A stretch of 57,975 nucleotides of DNA. Source: Bacteroidales bacterium. Lineage in GTDB: Bacteria; Bacteroidota; Bacteroidia; Bacteroidales; Prolixibacteraceae. This document shows positions 1 to 7,738 of this stretch, piece by piece. Position 1 is the stretch's first letter. Every line of letters starts with the position of its first letter. The DNA lies in assembly GCA_031285325.1 (NCBI GenBank), contig JAITWJ010000090.1, positions 1-57,975 on the forward strand, given 5' to 3'. Both the position numbers and the translations under genes were made by a program. Below the pieces are notes generated by a model that was not told where the DNA came from, made no database searches, and saw only the letters and a program-made list of their open reading frames with translations.

Positions 1-197
1 AAAGTTGCGCCGTCTGTTTTCCAGTCAATCACCGGCAATTCGGTTGTTTCTACTTGCCAGCCAAATTCTGCCAGCACTTTTTTGGCGTAATCTGTTGCTT
101 TGCGGTTTTCAATACTTCCTACGCGGCGTTCGCCTATTTCTACACACAAAACCTGCATGTGTGATTTGATTTTCTTTGTTAATAATTTCTTGTTCAT
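1..197 (-). CDS. M28-family peptidase, N-terminal fragment (cut by window edge)
   Basis: The gene runs leftward out of the window and only its first 65 codons are visible, starting at an ATG at 197-195. The translation contains GERRVGSIENRKATDYAKK and then FGWQVETTELPVIDW. This matches the N-terminal region of M28 zinc aminopeptidases and their relatives, which open with a 'GER..GS..N..A..Y' stretch before a PA domain. The metal ligands and catalytic residues lie outside the window, so activity cannot be judged. There is no obvious signal peptide in the visible part. The family call is an inference from this short stretch. The decayed VOC gene lies just upstream in the same direction. Confidence 0.55.
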   Translation of the reverse strand, partial: MNKKLLTKKIKSHMQVLCVEIGERRVGSIENRKATDYAKKVLAEFGWQVETTELPVIDWKTDGAT

Positions 198-261
198 ACG
201 ATTAAAATTTAAATTTGACAACTGAAGAACGAAAATCTTTTGCCCACGAAATGGCGTCGGG

Positions 262-411
262 TCACTGTCCGTTTTCTTCGGGGAGGAACGCCATTTTCCC
301 GTTTCCGCAATCCATAATGGATAGCTTTACACCCAAAACGTTTCCGTGAAACGTTACTGCCCAGTCGAAATCAATTGCCGGAATCTCAAAGAATGCTACT
401 AAACTGTTCAT
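262..411 (-). pseudogene. VOC (glyoxalase-fold) protein remnant
   Basis: A 49-codon reading frame begins MNSLVAFFEIPAIDFDWAV and continues to MAFLPEENGQ before a TGA stop. Small VOC-family proteins of about 120 residues usually begin in this way, with DFDRAVKFYE where this one has DFDWAVTFHG. After the TGA the same frame goes on with residues that still resemble the family (AISWAKDF, to about position 229), then the similarity is lost. The frame is therefore interrupted and truncated to under half the usual length. I read it as a decaying gene beside an accessory region. A short translated peptide cannot be excluded. Confidence 0.6.
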
Positions 412-468
412 TTTTACTTTGTTTGATACAATGGATAACTAAAAATTTACTTTGTCAATTTGACGGCA

Positions 469-476
469 CAAAAGTA
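469..476 (-). promoter_or_regulatory. Putative -7 element upstream of the VOC remnant
   Basis: On the minus strand the sequence reads TACTTTTG, which fits the Bacteroidota -7 consensus TAnnTTTG. It lies about 60 bases upstream of the VOC remnant start. No clear TTTG -33 partner is seen. Confidence 0.35.
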
Positions 477-500
477 CAACCGGCTACGGCGACAGGATTG

Positions 501-600
501 TAAAAAACGGACATTTTTCTTTCACGAAAAGTGAAGGGGCTTGTTGAGTTCTTTTGGGAAACAGCCCCAATTTGCCTGAAGTGTTAATTGGGTGATTAAA
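501..600 (+). repeat. Left copy of the 19-bp flank plus degenerate palindrome repeat
   Basis: Positions 501-519 read TAAAAAACGGACATTTTTC, and the identical 19 bases occur at 2408-2426 on the other side of the restriction-modification cassette. Here they are followed by a small inverted repeat (TTCAC, GAAAA, GTGAA at 521-535) and a stretch, GAAGTGTTAATTGGGTGATT, that resembles the spacer of the array at 2463-2585. I read this as an older or partial copy of the same intergenic element. Confidence 0.6.
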
Positions 601-650
601 AGTCATAACAAATACAATAACCTTAAAACACAATGTTCACACAGTTATTA

Positions 651-680
651 TACTCATAGTCCGTTGTATGAAAATCTACA
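651..680 (+). promoter_or_regulatory. C-box operator of the restriction-modification system
   Basis: The sequence TACTCATAGTCCGTTGTATG contains the near-palindrome ACT-CAT-AGT followed by CCGT. This is the typical look of C-boxes bound by controller proteins of type II restriction-modification systems. The right half (TATGAAAATC) is weaker. It overlaps the -33 region of the promoter for the C and R genes, as expected for a site through which C protein first activates and then represses its own operon. Confidence 0.65.
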
Positions 681-694
681 AAGAAGTAATTTTG
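664..694 (+). promoter_or_regulatory. Promoter of the C-R operon
   Basis: A TTG at 664-666, 20 bases of spacer and TAATTTTG at 687-694 fit the Bacteroidota TTTG/TAnnTTTG pattern. Transcription would start close to 701-705, at or just before the first ATG (705). The mRNA is therefore probably leaderless or nearly so, as known for several C-protein genes. No ribosome binding site is visible. Confidence 0.55.
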
Positions 695-704
695 TGTTTT
701 CAAC

Positions 705-929
705 ATGCATATGGATATTAAGGAAAAAATAGGCAAAAGAGTGCGTGAATTACGTACGGCAAAAGGTTTAAGTCAAGAAAAATTTTCGCTTGAATGCGAG
801 CTCGACAGAACTTACATTGCAAGCATAGAGCAAGGCAGACGTAATGTTTCAATAGTGAATATTGAAAAGATTTCTAGTGCTTGTGAAATTTCAGTTTCAG
901 ATTTTTTTAATTCAAATTTGTTCCAATAA
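705..929 (+). CDS. Controller (C) protein of a type II restriction-modification system
   Basis: This is a 74-residue helix-turn-helix protein of the XRE/C-protein class. The helix-turn-helix covers about residues 8-62, with the hallmark GLSQEKFSLECELDRTYIAS and then IEQGRRNVSIVNIEKI, very close to known controller proteins. Such proteins bind C-boxes as dimers. They delay endonuclease expression when a system enters a new host and later hold it at a steady level. The gene has a C-box 25-54 bases upstream and is followed after 2 bases by the endonuclease gene. Two ATGs are possible (705 and 711); the start cannot be fixed because no ribosome binding site is visible. Confidence 0.85.
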   Translation: MHMDIKEKIGKRVRELRTAKGLSQEKFSLECELDRTYIASIEQGRRNVSIVNIEKISSACEISVSDFFNSNLFQ

Positions 930-931
930 TT

Positions 932-1510
932 ATGATAAAAGTTAATGATTTTGTGGTTTTGATTGAAAAAGTCAACGATTTAGAGAAAAATTCGGTTGGT
1001 TTTGTAAAGAAAATTACGGAGAACAAAGCCAACGTATTTTTCATCGGGAAGCTGAAAGGAATTGATATTGATTTGCGAAAAATCAAATTTCTTGACGTAA
1101 CAAAAACAGGAAGACCAAAAGGAACTACGAAAGAATTTTCAACAAAAATTTGCAATGTGTGCCATATTCTCAAACCGATAGAAGAATTTGACGTCAACCA
1201 AAATGCTGTTGCAGGACGAACAAGGCGACCAAGCTGCAAGTATTGCAGAAAAATTATTGACGGTGTTGCTCTAAAATCTGCTGAAAAGAAAAGAATGGAA
1301 GCCCAAAAACCCAAAGTGTTTTTTGTTTGTCCAATATGTAAAAAGGCGTCAATTCCCGGTGTTACCGCGAATCTCGTAATTGACCACAATCACAAAACAG
1401 GAAACGCAAACGAATGGATATGCGACAGCTGCAATACGGGGTTGGGTCGTTTCAAAGATAATATTGAGTTGTTGCAAGAAATAATAGAATATTTGAAAAA
1501 ACATCAGTAA
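932..1510 (+). CDS. Type II restriction endonuclease, Hpy99I-like beta-beta-alpha-metal (HNH) fold
   Basis: This 192-residue protein has the architecture known for Hpy99I. An N-terminal beta-rich part of about 60 residues is followed by two similar zinc-binding repeats, each with two CxxC pairs (C74/C77 with C102/C105; C133/C136 with C164/C167). The second repeat holds the candidate active site: D151-H152 in VIDHNHKTG and N168 in CDSCNTGLG. The spacing from the Asp-His pair to the Asn matches my recollection of the Asp148/His149/Asn165 site of Hpy99I. T4 endonuclease VII shares this fold. The gene overlaps the convergent methyltransferase gene by 7 bases. The recognition site is unknown; Hpy99I cuts CGWCG, but that cannot be transferred without a test. 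Confidence 0.75.
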   Translation: MIKVNDFVVLIEKVNDLEKNSVGFVKKITENKANVFFIGKLKGIDIDLRKIKFLDVTKTGRPKGTTKEFSTKICNVCHILKPIEEFDVNQNAVAGRTRRPSCKYCRKIIDGVALKSAEKKRMEAQKPKVFFVCPICKKASIPGVTANLVIDHNHKTGNANEWICDSCNTGLGRFKDNIELLQEIIEYLKKHQ

Positions 1511-2304
1511 TTTTTAAAAAGTTGCGGAGGCATCATTTTTAATCTTTTGATGGATAAATCGGTATATTCCTTTGATATTTCCATTCCCAAATAATTACGG
1601 TTATTAAATTTTGCCATTTTACAGGTAGTTCCAGAGCCACTCATCGGATCAAAAACCAAATCGCCCTCGTTTGTCCAACTTAAAATATGGTCTTGCGCCA
1701 ACTTCTCAGGGAAAATTGCAGTGTGTTGAAATGCGATTTTATCATTCGTAGAACCGCCTAACCCGACAGCATAGCTCCAAATATTTGTCAATGTTTTTTC
1801 TTGCTTTAATTCGGCAACCACTTTGTTGTTAATTCCATCTGCTTTTTTATTTGCAACCAATTTTTCTATTCCGTGCCGTGCGGTTTTTGTTTTCAGGGGG
1901 TTGAAAACACAAACTTTTTCTTTGGAAAATACGAACATAAATTCGTAGCAGTTCGTGTAGGCGTTTGAACGCATAAATGGCGTATTTTTTTTTTGATAAA
2001 TCATCACATCGTGAACATTAAAGCCTATCTCTTGAAAAAATAAACATTGTTTAAAACTTGTCAAAGTTCTATCTCCATTTTTAATTTTATCGCCAACTAC
2101 CCAAACAACCACTCCACCTTTTTTCATCACGCGATATAATTCTTGTGCAATTTTTTCAAATTCAAAAGAATATCCGTTATAATTTCGCAAGTTATCATAA
2201 GGCGGTGAAGTTACAACTAAATCAATACACTCGCTTGGCAGTTCTTTCATTCCTGCCAAACAGTCAACATTGTAGATATTATTTATTTCGTATTTTCCTA
2301 ACAT
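1504..2304 (-). CDS. Site-specific DNA methyltransferase (SPPY type) of the restriction-modification system
   Basis: This 266-residue protein is a beta-class amino-methyltransferase. Catalytic motif IV (TSPPYDNLRNYNGY, about residues 32-45) comes first, and the S-adenosylmethionine-binding motif I (FDPMSGSGTT, about residue 218) is near the C-terminus. The SPPY tetrapeptide is common in N4-cytosine and some N6-adenine enzymes, so the modified base cannot be decided. It presumably protects the host at the site cut by the neighbouring endonuclease. The gene is convergent to C-R. A TAATTTTG box lies only 5 bases upstream of the ATG, which suggests a leaderless mRNA. No target-recognition domain can be assigned by eye. 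Confidence 0.85.
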   Translation of the reverse strand: MLGKYEINNIYNVDCLAGMKELPSECIDLVVTSPPYDNLRNYNGYSFEFEKIAQELYRVMKKGGVVVWVVGDKIKNGDRTLTSFKQCLFFQEIGFNVHDVMIYQKKNTPFMRSNAYTNCYEFMFVFSKEKVCVFNPLKTKTARHGIEKLVANKKADGINNKVVAELKQEKTLTNIWSYAVGLGGSTNDKIAFQHTAIFPEKLAQDHILSWTNEGDLVFDPMSGSGTTCKMAKFNNRNYLGMEISKEYTDLSIKRLKMMPPQLFKNY

Positions 2305-2308
2305 CAGA

Positions 2309-2316
2309 CAAAATTA
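2309..2316 (-). promoter_or_regulatory. Putative -7 box of the methyltransferase gene
   Basis: The minus strand reads TAATTTTG, fitting TAnnTTTG, and ends 4 bases before the ATG at 2304. Transcription would begin at about the start codon, giving a leaderless mRNA like that proposed for the C gene. No good TTTG -33 element is seen. Confidence 0.4.
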
Positions 2317-2407
2317 TTTTGGACTGTAAAGATAATAATATTTTTTGAATTGATACTTATAATCTACGGGGAATATTTATTGTGGAAAGATAACCATTTT
2401 GATAATA

Positions 2408-2585
2408 TAAAAAACGGACATTTTTCAACTTTAAGGGCGGGAAAGCATTTAATTTGGAATTAGTCCCAAAGTTTGGGAAGTAAAATATTTAATTGGTAAA
2501 TTTCCCCCAAAAATTGGGGAAAGAATATAATTATTTGGGAAGCCGTCCCAAAGTTTGGGACGAAGAAATAATTAATTGGGGCGGG
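2408..2585 (+). repeat. Right 19-bp flank plus 41-bp-period palindrome array
   Basis: The 19-bp sequence at 2408-2426 is identical to 501-519. After one degenerate unit come three palindromes centred at 2471, 2512 and 2553, exactly 41 bp apart. They are TCCCAAA-G-TTTGGGA, an imperfect CCCCAA/TTGGGG version, and GTCCCAAA-G-TTTGGGAC. Units are 2463-2503, 2504-2544 and 2545-2585, with AT-rich spacers that each contain a TTGG. Between units 1 and 2 an outer T-A pair has become C-G, so pairing is kept. The rest of the gap up to 2759 shows nothing I can assign. Confidence 0.8.
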
Positions 2586-2759
2586 TGTCGCTTCAGCAGG
2601 CAACGCTGCGCTCGCCGTGCGGTTGCGGAAGTATGGCTTCTCATGACAAATAATGAAGGAAAAGATTGTCGGAACTGTAACCGGTTTTATTCATACTTCA
2701 AAATTCTTTCCGTGGCTGGCAGATAATGTACGATTAAATAACCTTATCACAGTGCTGTA

Positions 2760-3497
2760 TTAGCAGTCTGTAATATATCTCTCAATTTCTTTTAAAGTTA
2801 TCCGGTTCTCATAAATGGCTTTACCTGTAATTGCACATGGTAATTTCATTTCATTTAGTTTCAATATGTCTTTCATAGATGCTATACCACCACTGGCAAT
2901 GATTTCTATTTCAGGAAACATTTTCATTATTTCGGAATAAAGGTCGAATGCAGGACCGGAAAGCATACCATCACGACTAATATCGGTTGAAATTATTTTT
3001 TTAACTCCTTCTTTATGAAACTCTGAAATAAAATCAATAATCGGCAGTTCGGTAACTTCGAGCCAACCATTTACGGCAATTTTACCATCTTTTGCATCGG
3101 CGCCTAATATAATTTTTTCATTACCATATTTTTCGAGCCACTGCAAAAATGTATCTTTCTCTTTTACTGCTATACTTCCGCCGGTTATCATAGCTGCGCC
3201 AGAGTTAAATGCAATTTCCAAATCGTTATATGATTTCAATCCACCGCTAAAATCAATTACAAGGCTTGTTTTTTTTGCAATGGTTTCGAGTACTTTATAA
3301 TTAACGATGTGTTTTGCTTTTGCCCCATCTAAATCAACCAAATGCAATCGTCTAACCCCGGCAGTTTCGAACATGATGGCCACTTCGAGCGGGTTCTCGT
3401 TATAAATTGTTTTTTTGTTGTAATCGCCTTGTGCAAGCCTGACACACTTTCCCTCAATAATATCTATGGCAGGAATGATCTCTGTTTTTTTTTTCAT
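2760..3497 (-). CDS. hisA: Phosphoribosylformimino-5-aminoimidazole carboxamide ribotide isomerase (histidine synthesis)
   Basis: This 245-residue protein is a full-length HisA (beta/alpha)8 barrel. It catalyses the Amadori rearrangement of ProFAR to PRFAR in cytoplasmic histidine synthesis. Visible landmarks are [15 protein letters not shown] with the first catalytic Asp (D12), GADAKDG with the second (D134), T171-D172 in ISTDISRDG, and the phosphate-binding loops ASGGI and ITGKAIYE. It is the last gene of the leftward pro/arg run, 93 bases after argF'. No other his gene is in the window, so this hisA is separated from the usual his operon. It may be co-transcribed with the pro/arg genes, or it may have its own promoter in the 93-base gap. 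Confidence 0.95.
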   Translation of the reverse strand: MKKKTEIIPAIDIIEGKCVRLAQGDYNKKTIYNENPLEVAIMFETAGVRRLHLVDLDGAKAKHIVNYKVLETIAKKTSLVIDFSGGLKSYNDLEIAFNSGAAMITGGSIAVKEKDTFLQWLEKYGNEKIILGADAKDGKIAVNGWLEVTELPIIDFISEFHKEGVKKIISTDISRDGMLSGPAFDLYSEIMKMFPEIEIIASGGIASMKDILKLNEMKLPCAITGKAIYENRITLKEIERYITDC

Positions 3498-3590
3498 TTT
3501 TTATAAATTTCATTTTTGTGAAAGCAGAAACAATTGTAATGAGCAATAAATATTACGGTATTTTTAATAATAAATTTTGTGCACAACTTT

Positions 3591-4538
3591 CTAAATATCT
3601 TCCAAAATCATTTTTAATACTGCCTGTGCAGCCACCAAGCGGTTTGCGGCTTGTGGTATAACAATTGAATTTTCGCCGTCAATAACACTGTCGGTTACAA
3701 TAACGTTACGCCTTACAGGTAAGCAGTGCATAAACTTTGCGTTGTTGGTGAGCGCCATTTTTTCGCCGTCAACTGTCCACGAAAAATCTTTTGAAAGTAT
3801 CTGTCCGTAATTTGTATATGACGACCAGTTTTTTGCATAAATAAAATCAGCTCCTTCAAATGCTTTCTTTTGATTGTATTCCACTTTTACATCGCCCATA
3901 AATTCCGGAGCAAGTTCATAACCTTTGGGGTGGGTAACCACTAAATCGTAGTTCGCTTCACGCATCCATTCTACAAACGAATTTGGCACAGCCTGCGGCA
4001 AAACAAATGGGTGTGGCGCCCATGTTAAAACAACTTTGGGCTTTTTTTGAGTTTTGTACTCCTCAATTGTGAGTAAATCGGCAAAACTCTGCAACGGATG
4101 GCGAGTTGACGCTTCCATACTAACAATAGGAACACCGGCATATTTAATAAATTGGTTCAGAATTTTTTCGGAATAATCAGTTTCCCTATCCTGAAATTTT
4201 GCGAAAGAACGTACTCCTATAATATCGCAGTACGAACCAATAACAGGAATAGCTTCTTTCAGGTGTTCAGGTTTGTCTCCATCCATTATTACGCCGAGTT
4301 CCGATTCAAGTTTCCAGCCGTCTTCGTTTACGTTCATAACCATAGTGTTCATGCCTAAATTCATGGCAGCTTTTTGTGTGCTTAAACGGGTACGCAAACT
4401 CGAATTAAAAAATACAAGAACCATGGTTTTATTATGCCCAAGATGCTGATATCCGAATGGGGTTTGCTTTACACTAAAAGCTACATCAAGCGCCTGGCGT
4501 AAATTGGGAATATCTTTAACTGAAATAAAATTTCGCAT
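3591..4538 (-). CDS. argF': N-succinylornithine carbamoyltransferase (arginine synthesis)
   Basis: This 315-residue transcarbamylase belongs to the branch that carbamoylates N-acylated ornithine instead of ornithine. Carbamoyl-phosphate binding is marked by FFNSSLRTRLS in place of the classical STRTR. HPLQSFADLLT and HCLPVRRN are also present. In the Bacteroides fragilis enzyme a proline at position 90 selects N-succinyl-L-ornithine, where the Xanthomonas enzyme has a glutamate and uses N-acetylornithine. Here residue 90 is Pro (DGDKPEHLKEA), which predicts succinylornithine as substrate. The gene follows proA after 19 bases, so proline and arginine steps that both draw on glutamate are together. 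Confidence 0.92.
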   Translation of the reverse strand: MRNFISVKDIPNLRQALDVAFSVKQTPFGYQHLGHNKTMVLVFFNSSLRTRLSTQKAAMNLGMNTMVMNVNEDGWKLESELGVIMDGDKPEHLKEAIPVIGSYCDIIGVRSFAKFQDRETDYSEKILNQFIKYAGVPIVSMEASTRHPLQSFADLLTIEEYKTQKKPKVVLTWAPHPFVLPQAVPNSFVEWMREANYDLVVTHPKGYELAPEFMGDVKVEYNQKKAFEGADFIYAKNWSSYTNYGQILSKDFSWTVDGEKMALTNNAKFMHCLPVRRNVIVTDSVIDGENSIVIPQAANRLVAAQAVLKMILEDI

Positions 4539-4557
4539 TTTTAATTTATTTATATTA

Positions 4558-5814
4558 TTATTTTGATCTTATTTGTCCATGTCCTTCGATAATCCATTTG
4601 TAACTTGTTAATTCTTCAAGTGCCATAGGTCCTCGTGCATGTAATTTCTGTGTGCTGATACCAATCTCGGCTCCTAACCCAAACTGAGAGCCGTCTGTAA
4701 AAGCTGTTGATGCATTAGAATATACAGAAGAAGCATCAATTATTTTTTTGAAATTCTCAATATTTTCAGAGTTCTCTGAAATAATTGCTTCACTATGTTT
4801 CGATGAATATTTATTTATATGATTTATTGCTTCATTAAACGAAGCAACTGTTTTCACAGACATTTTCATAGAAAGGAATTCTGTTCCGAACGACTCATCT
4901 GTTGCATGGAAGAGTAATTTTTCAGGATAATTTCCTTGTAACTTGGAATACGATTTTTCATCGGCATAAATCATAACATTTTCTTCGGAGAGTTTTTTTC
5001 CAAAAACCGGCAATTCGGCCAAGCGGCTTTCATGAATAATTAAACAGTCGAGTGTATTACAAACCGACGGACGGCGTGTTTTTGCATTGAAAATAATTTC
5101 GCAGCCTTTTCCTGCATCACCAAATTCGTCGAAATATGTATGACAAATTCCAGCTCCTGTTTCAATAATAGGAATTGTTGCATTTTCGCGCACAAAATTT
5201 ATTAAAGCTTGGCTTCCACGCGGAATAATCAGGTCGATATACTTACGGGCACGAAGCATTTCGTTGGTTTCTTCGCGTCCGGCAGGCAGTAAAGCAACTG
5301 TATTTTCATCTATGTGATATTTTTTCAGCACATCCCTAATAATTGCTACAATAGCCTGGTTTGAATAAAAAGCATCACTGCCTCCTTTTAGCACGCAGGC
5401 ATTCCCCGATTTCAAACAAAGGGTAAAAACATCGAAAGTAACATTCGGGCGGGCTTCATAAATAATACCTATTACCCCAAATGGCACAGTTATCTTACTT
5501 ATTATTAATCCATTCGGACGAACAGTTTCTTTCAAAACCTTTCCTACCGGACTTTCCATTCGGGCTACATTCCTGATATCAAAAGCAATTCCTTTAATTC
5601 TGTCTTCAGTTAATTTAAGCCTGTCTAATTTAGGATCTTCCTTATCCATGCGGTCTAAATCTTTCTTATTTTCCGCCAAAATGTAAGCAGAATTATTTTC
5701 TGCATGATCTGCAAGCTCAACAAGTAAAGCCTCAATAGTATCATTTTCAACTAAATTCAGTTTTCGTGATGCTTCAAGCACTTTTTGAAGTTGTATTTCA
5801 ATGTTCATATTCAC
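4558..5814 (-). CDS. proA: Glutamate-5-semialdehyde dehydrogenase (proline synthesis)
   Basis: This 418-residue protein is the NADPH-dependent reductase that turns glutamyl-5-phosphate into glutamate-5-semialdehyde. The aldehyde dehydrogenase fold shows [16 protein letters not shown] and [13 protein letters not shown] in the cofactor domain. The active-site cysteine lies in [13 protein letters not shown]. The C-terminal [16 protein letters not shown] is typical of ProA. The length is normal. It begins 3 bases after proB ends, so the two are almost certainly co-transcribed and probably translationally coupled. ProB and ProA act in sequence on an unstable intermediate. Confidence 0.97.
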   Translation of the reverse strand: MNMNIEIQLQKVLEASRKLNLVENDTIEALLVELADHAENNSAYILAENKKDLDRMDKEDPKLDRLKLTEDRIKGIAFDIRNVARMESPVGKVLKETVRPNGLIISKITVPFGVIGIIYEARPNVTFDVFTLCLKSGNACVLKGGSDAFYSNQAIVAIIRDVLKKYHIDENTVALLPAGREETNEMLRARKYIDLIIPRGSQALINFVRENATIPIIETGAGICHTYFDEFGDAGKGCEIIFNAKTRRPSVCNTLDCLIIHESRLAELPVFGKKLSEENVMIYADEKSYSKLQGNYPEKLLFHATDESFGTEFLSMKMSVKTVASFNEAINHINKYSSKHSEAIISENSENIENFKKIIDASSVYSNASTAFTDGSQFGLGAEIGISTQKLHARGPMALEELTSYKWIIEGHGQIRSK

Positions 5815-5817
5815 AAT

Positions 5818-6909
5818 TTATTTTTCCATATATAAATAGTCATAATGTATCAATGGTCTTTGTTTTTTGGAATTTGTGTCCGATTTAATTTTATCGGAAC
5901 TGTATTGAGCTTTACCAACACCAACAACATTACCGGTTTCATCAATAATTTTTATTAAATCACCTTTTTTAAATTCGCTTATAATTTCAACTACACCAAC
6001 AGGCAACAGGCTTACTGCCGTATCAGAAACCAGCGCTTTTAACGCTCCTTGGTTTATCATAACCTGTCCTTTTGTAAAACTTTCTGAATATCCGATCCAT
6101 TTTTTTATGCCGCTCGATGGCTTTTTATTTGGCACAAAATAAGTATGCTGAAATTCTTTTTCAAGATCGAGCAGATGTATCAGTACATTTTCAACCGTAC
6201 CATTAGCAATATGAACACCAATTCCGTCGCCGGCCACTTTCCTCGCTATACGCAGTTTAGTATGCATGCCACCACGGCCAAATGTTGACTGCCCTGATGT
6301 TGTTACTACATTTCCGTTCTCAAAATCGTCAAAATCTATTTTTCTTATTAATTCAGCATTTTCTTTTTGCGGATGAATATTATATACACCATTCACATTA
6401 GAAAGAATTATCAATGCTTCCGAGTTTACCATTGAAGCTATTAAGCCCGAAAGTTCATCGTTGTCGGTAAACATGAGTTCTGTAACCGAAATAGTATCAT
6501 TTTCATTTACAATAGGCAGTACTCTATTTTCGAGCAATGTGTTAAAGCAGTTTTTCATGTTCAGGTAGTGAGTGCGGTCAGAAAAATTTTCTTTAGTGGT
6601 TAAAACCTGTGCACAAACCAATCCGTGTTCACTAAAAAAATTGGAATAACGGCTTATAAGTTTTACTTGACCAAGTGCTGCCCACAGTTGGCGCTGCGAC
6701 ACAGCATCTGTTTTTTTTGCAGGTTCAAAAATTGCTCTTCCTGCGGCCACTGCTCCGGAAGAAACCAAAACCACCTCAACTCCATGTTTGTGAAGAAAAG
6801 TAATTTGATCTACTAAATGGGCAATATGCGACACATTCAATGTTCCATCGGGTTTAGTCAAAACATTGCTACCAATTTTTATTGTTATTTTTTTATAGCG
6901 AAACTGCAT
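5818..6909 (-). CDS. proB: Glutamate 5-kinase with PUA domain (proline synthesis)
   Basis: This 363-residue protein phosphorylates glutamate, the committed and usually proline-inhibited step of proline synthesis. The amino acid kinase domain (about residues 1-255) shows KIGSNVLTKPDG, VSSGAVAAGR, NENDTISV and GRGGMHTKLRIARKV. A PUA domain occupies about residues 275-355 (KGQVMINQGALKALV and so on), as in the long E. coli-type enzyme. The gene starts 6 bases after proC and ends 3 bases before proA, in a tight leftward operon. Confidence 0.97.
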   Translation of the reverse strand: MQFRYKKITIKIGSNVLTKPDGTLNVSHIAHLVDQITFLHKHGVEVVLVSSGAVAAGRAIFEPAKKTDAVSQRQLWAALGQVKLISRYSNFFSEHGLVCAQVLTTKENFSDRTHYLNMKNCFNTLLENRVLPIVNENDTISVTELMFTDNDELSGLIASMVNSEALIILSNVNGVYNIHPQKENAELIRKIDFDDFENGNVVTTSGQSTFGRGGMHTKLRIARKVAGDGIGVHIANGTVENVLIHLLDLEKEFQHTYFVPNKKPSSGIKKWIGYSESFTKGQVMINQGALKALVSDTAVSLLPVGVVEIISEFKKGDLIKIIDETGNVVGVGKAQYSSDKIKSDTNSKKQRPLIHYDYLYMEK

Positions 6910-6915
6910 TTTAAA

Positions 6916-7719
6916 CTATTTTCCTTTATTTTCAATTTTACCGTACGATGCCAGTATTCCCTGAATAAGTGACGAACTGAACCCATTGTGTTCCATCTCA
7001 TTTAATCCGGTAATTGTAACCCCGCGCGGAGTTGTAACTTTATCTATTTCAGTTTCGGGATGACAGCCATTCTGTAAAATTAATTCTGTTGCGCCTTTTA
7101 TGGTTTGTGCAGTTATAAACTGAGCCATTTCGGCGCCGAATCCAATTTCAACACCACCTTGCATGGCTGCTCTTATATAACGCAGCGCATAAGCAATTCC
7201 ACACGACGAAAGTACAGTTGCCGCCGCCATTAATTCTTCCGGTATTTCAATTGTTTTACCGAGTTTATTAAACATATCAGTTACAAAAGCCTTATGTTCC
7301 GACACTTTACTATTTGAAGAAATACACGTAAGCGACTCCTGCAAAGCAACAGCTGTGTTTGGCATAACTCTGAAAATTGAGATATTTTCGCCTGCCATTT
7401 TTTCCAAATCGCAAATTTCGACACCGGCTGCAATAGAAATAACAATTTTATCGGGAGTTAGATAAGCTTTTATATTTTTTACCACACTTTCTATATGGTA
7501 CGGTTTTACTGCCAAAATAACTACATCTGCATTCTGTACGGCAATACTGTTGTTTCCGCAGGCAACAACACCAATGTTTTCCATTTTTCTGAGGTTTTTT
7601 TCGCTCGGATCGGATATTAGAACACCAGAAACGGGTATAAATCCCGATTTCAACAAACCGGCAACTATTGCTCCTCCCATATTTCCCACGCCTATTACTG
7701 CAATTTTTTTGTATTTCAT
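6916..7719 (-). CDS. proC: Pyrroline-5-carboxylate reductase (proline synthesis)
   Basis: This 267-residue protein carries out the last step of proline synthesis, NAD(P)H-dependent reduction of pyrroline-5-carboxylate. The N-terminal Rossmann fold shows IAVIGVGNMGGAIVAGLL, followed by VILAVKPYHIE. IFRVMPNTAVAL and the C-terminal VTTPRGVTITGLNEME are ProC signatures. It is the first gene of the leftward proC-proB-proA-argF'-hisA run. The upstream leader may be over 300 bases if the promoter proposed at 8045-8076 is used. That leader contains a repeat and a short remnant reading frame. Confidence 0.96.
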   Translation of the reverse strand: MKYKKIAVIGVGNMGGAIVAGLLKSGFIPVSGVLISDPSEKNLRKMENIGVVACGNNSIAVQNADVVILAVKPYHIESVVKNIKAYLTPDKIVISIAAGVEICDLEKMAGENISIFRVMPNTAVALQESLTCISSNSKVSEHKAFVTDMFNKLGKTIEIPEELMAAATVLSSCGIAYALRYIRAAMQGGVEIGFGAEMAQFITAQTIKGATELILQNGCHPETEIDKVTTPRGVTITGLNEMEHNGFSSSLIQGILASYGKIENKGK

Positions 7720-7738
7720 TTTTGTTATTCTGTTTTTT

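Noticed and set aside
705-2304. The accessory left end as part of a prophage
   Set aside because: No integrase, structural or lysis genes are present; the content is a self-contained restriction-modification cassette.
2493-2726. 77-codon forward reading frame between the methyltransferase and hisA
   Set aside because: It runs through the palindrome array and its translation shows no domain or signal. It is a by-product of the repeat.
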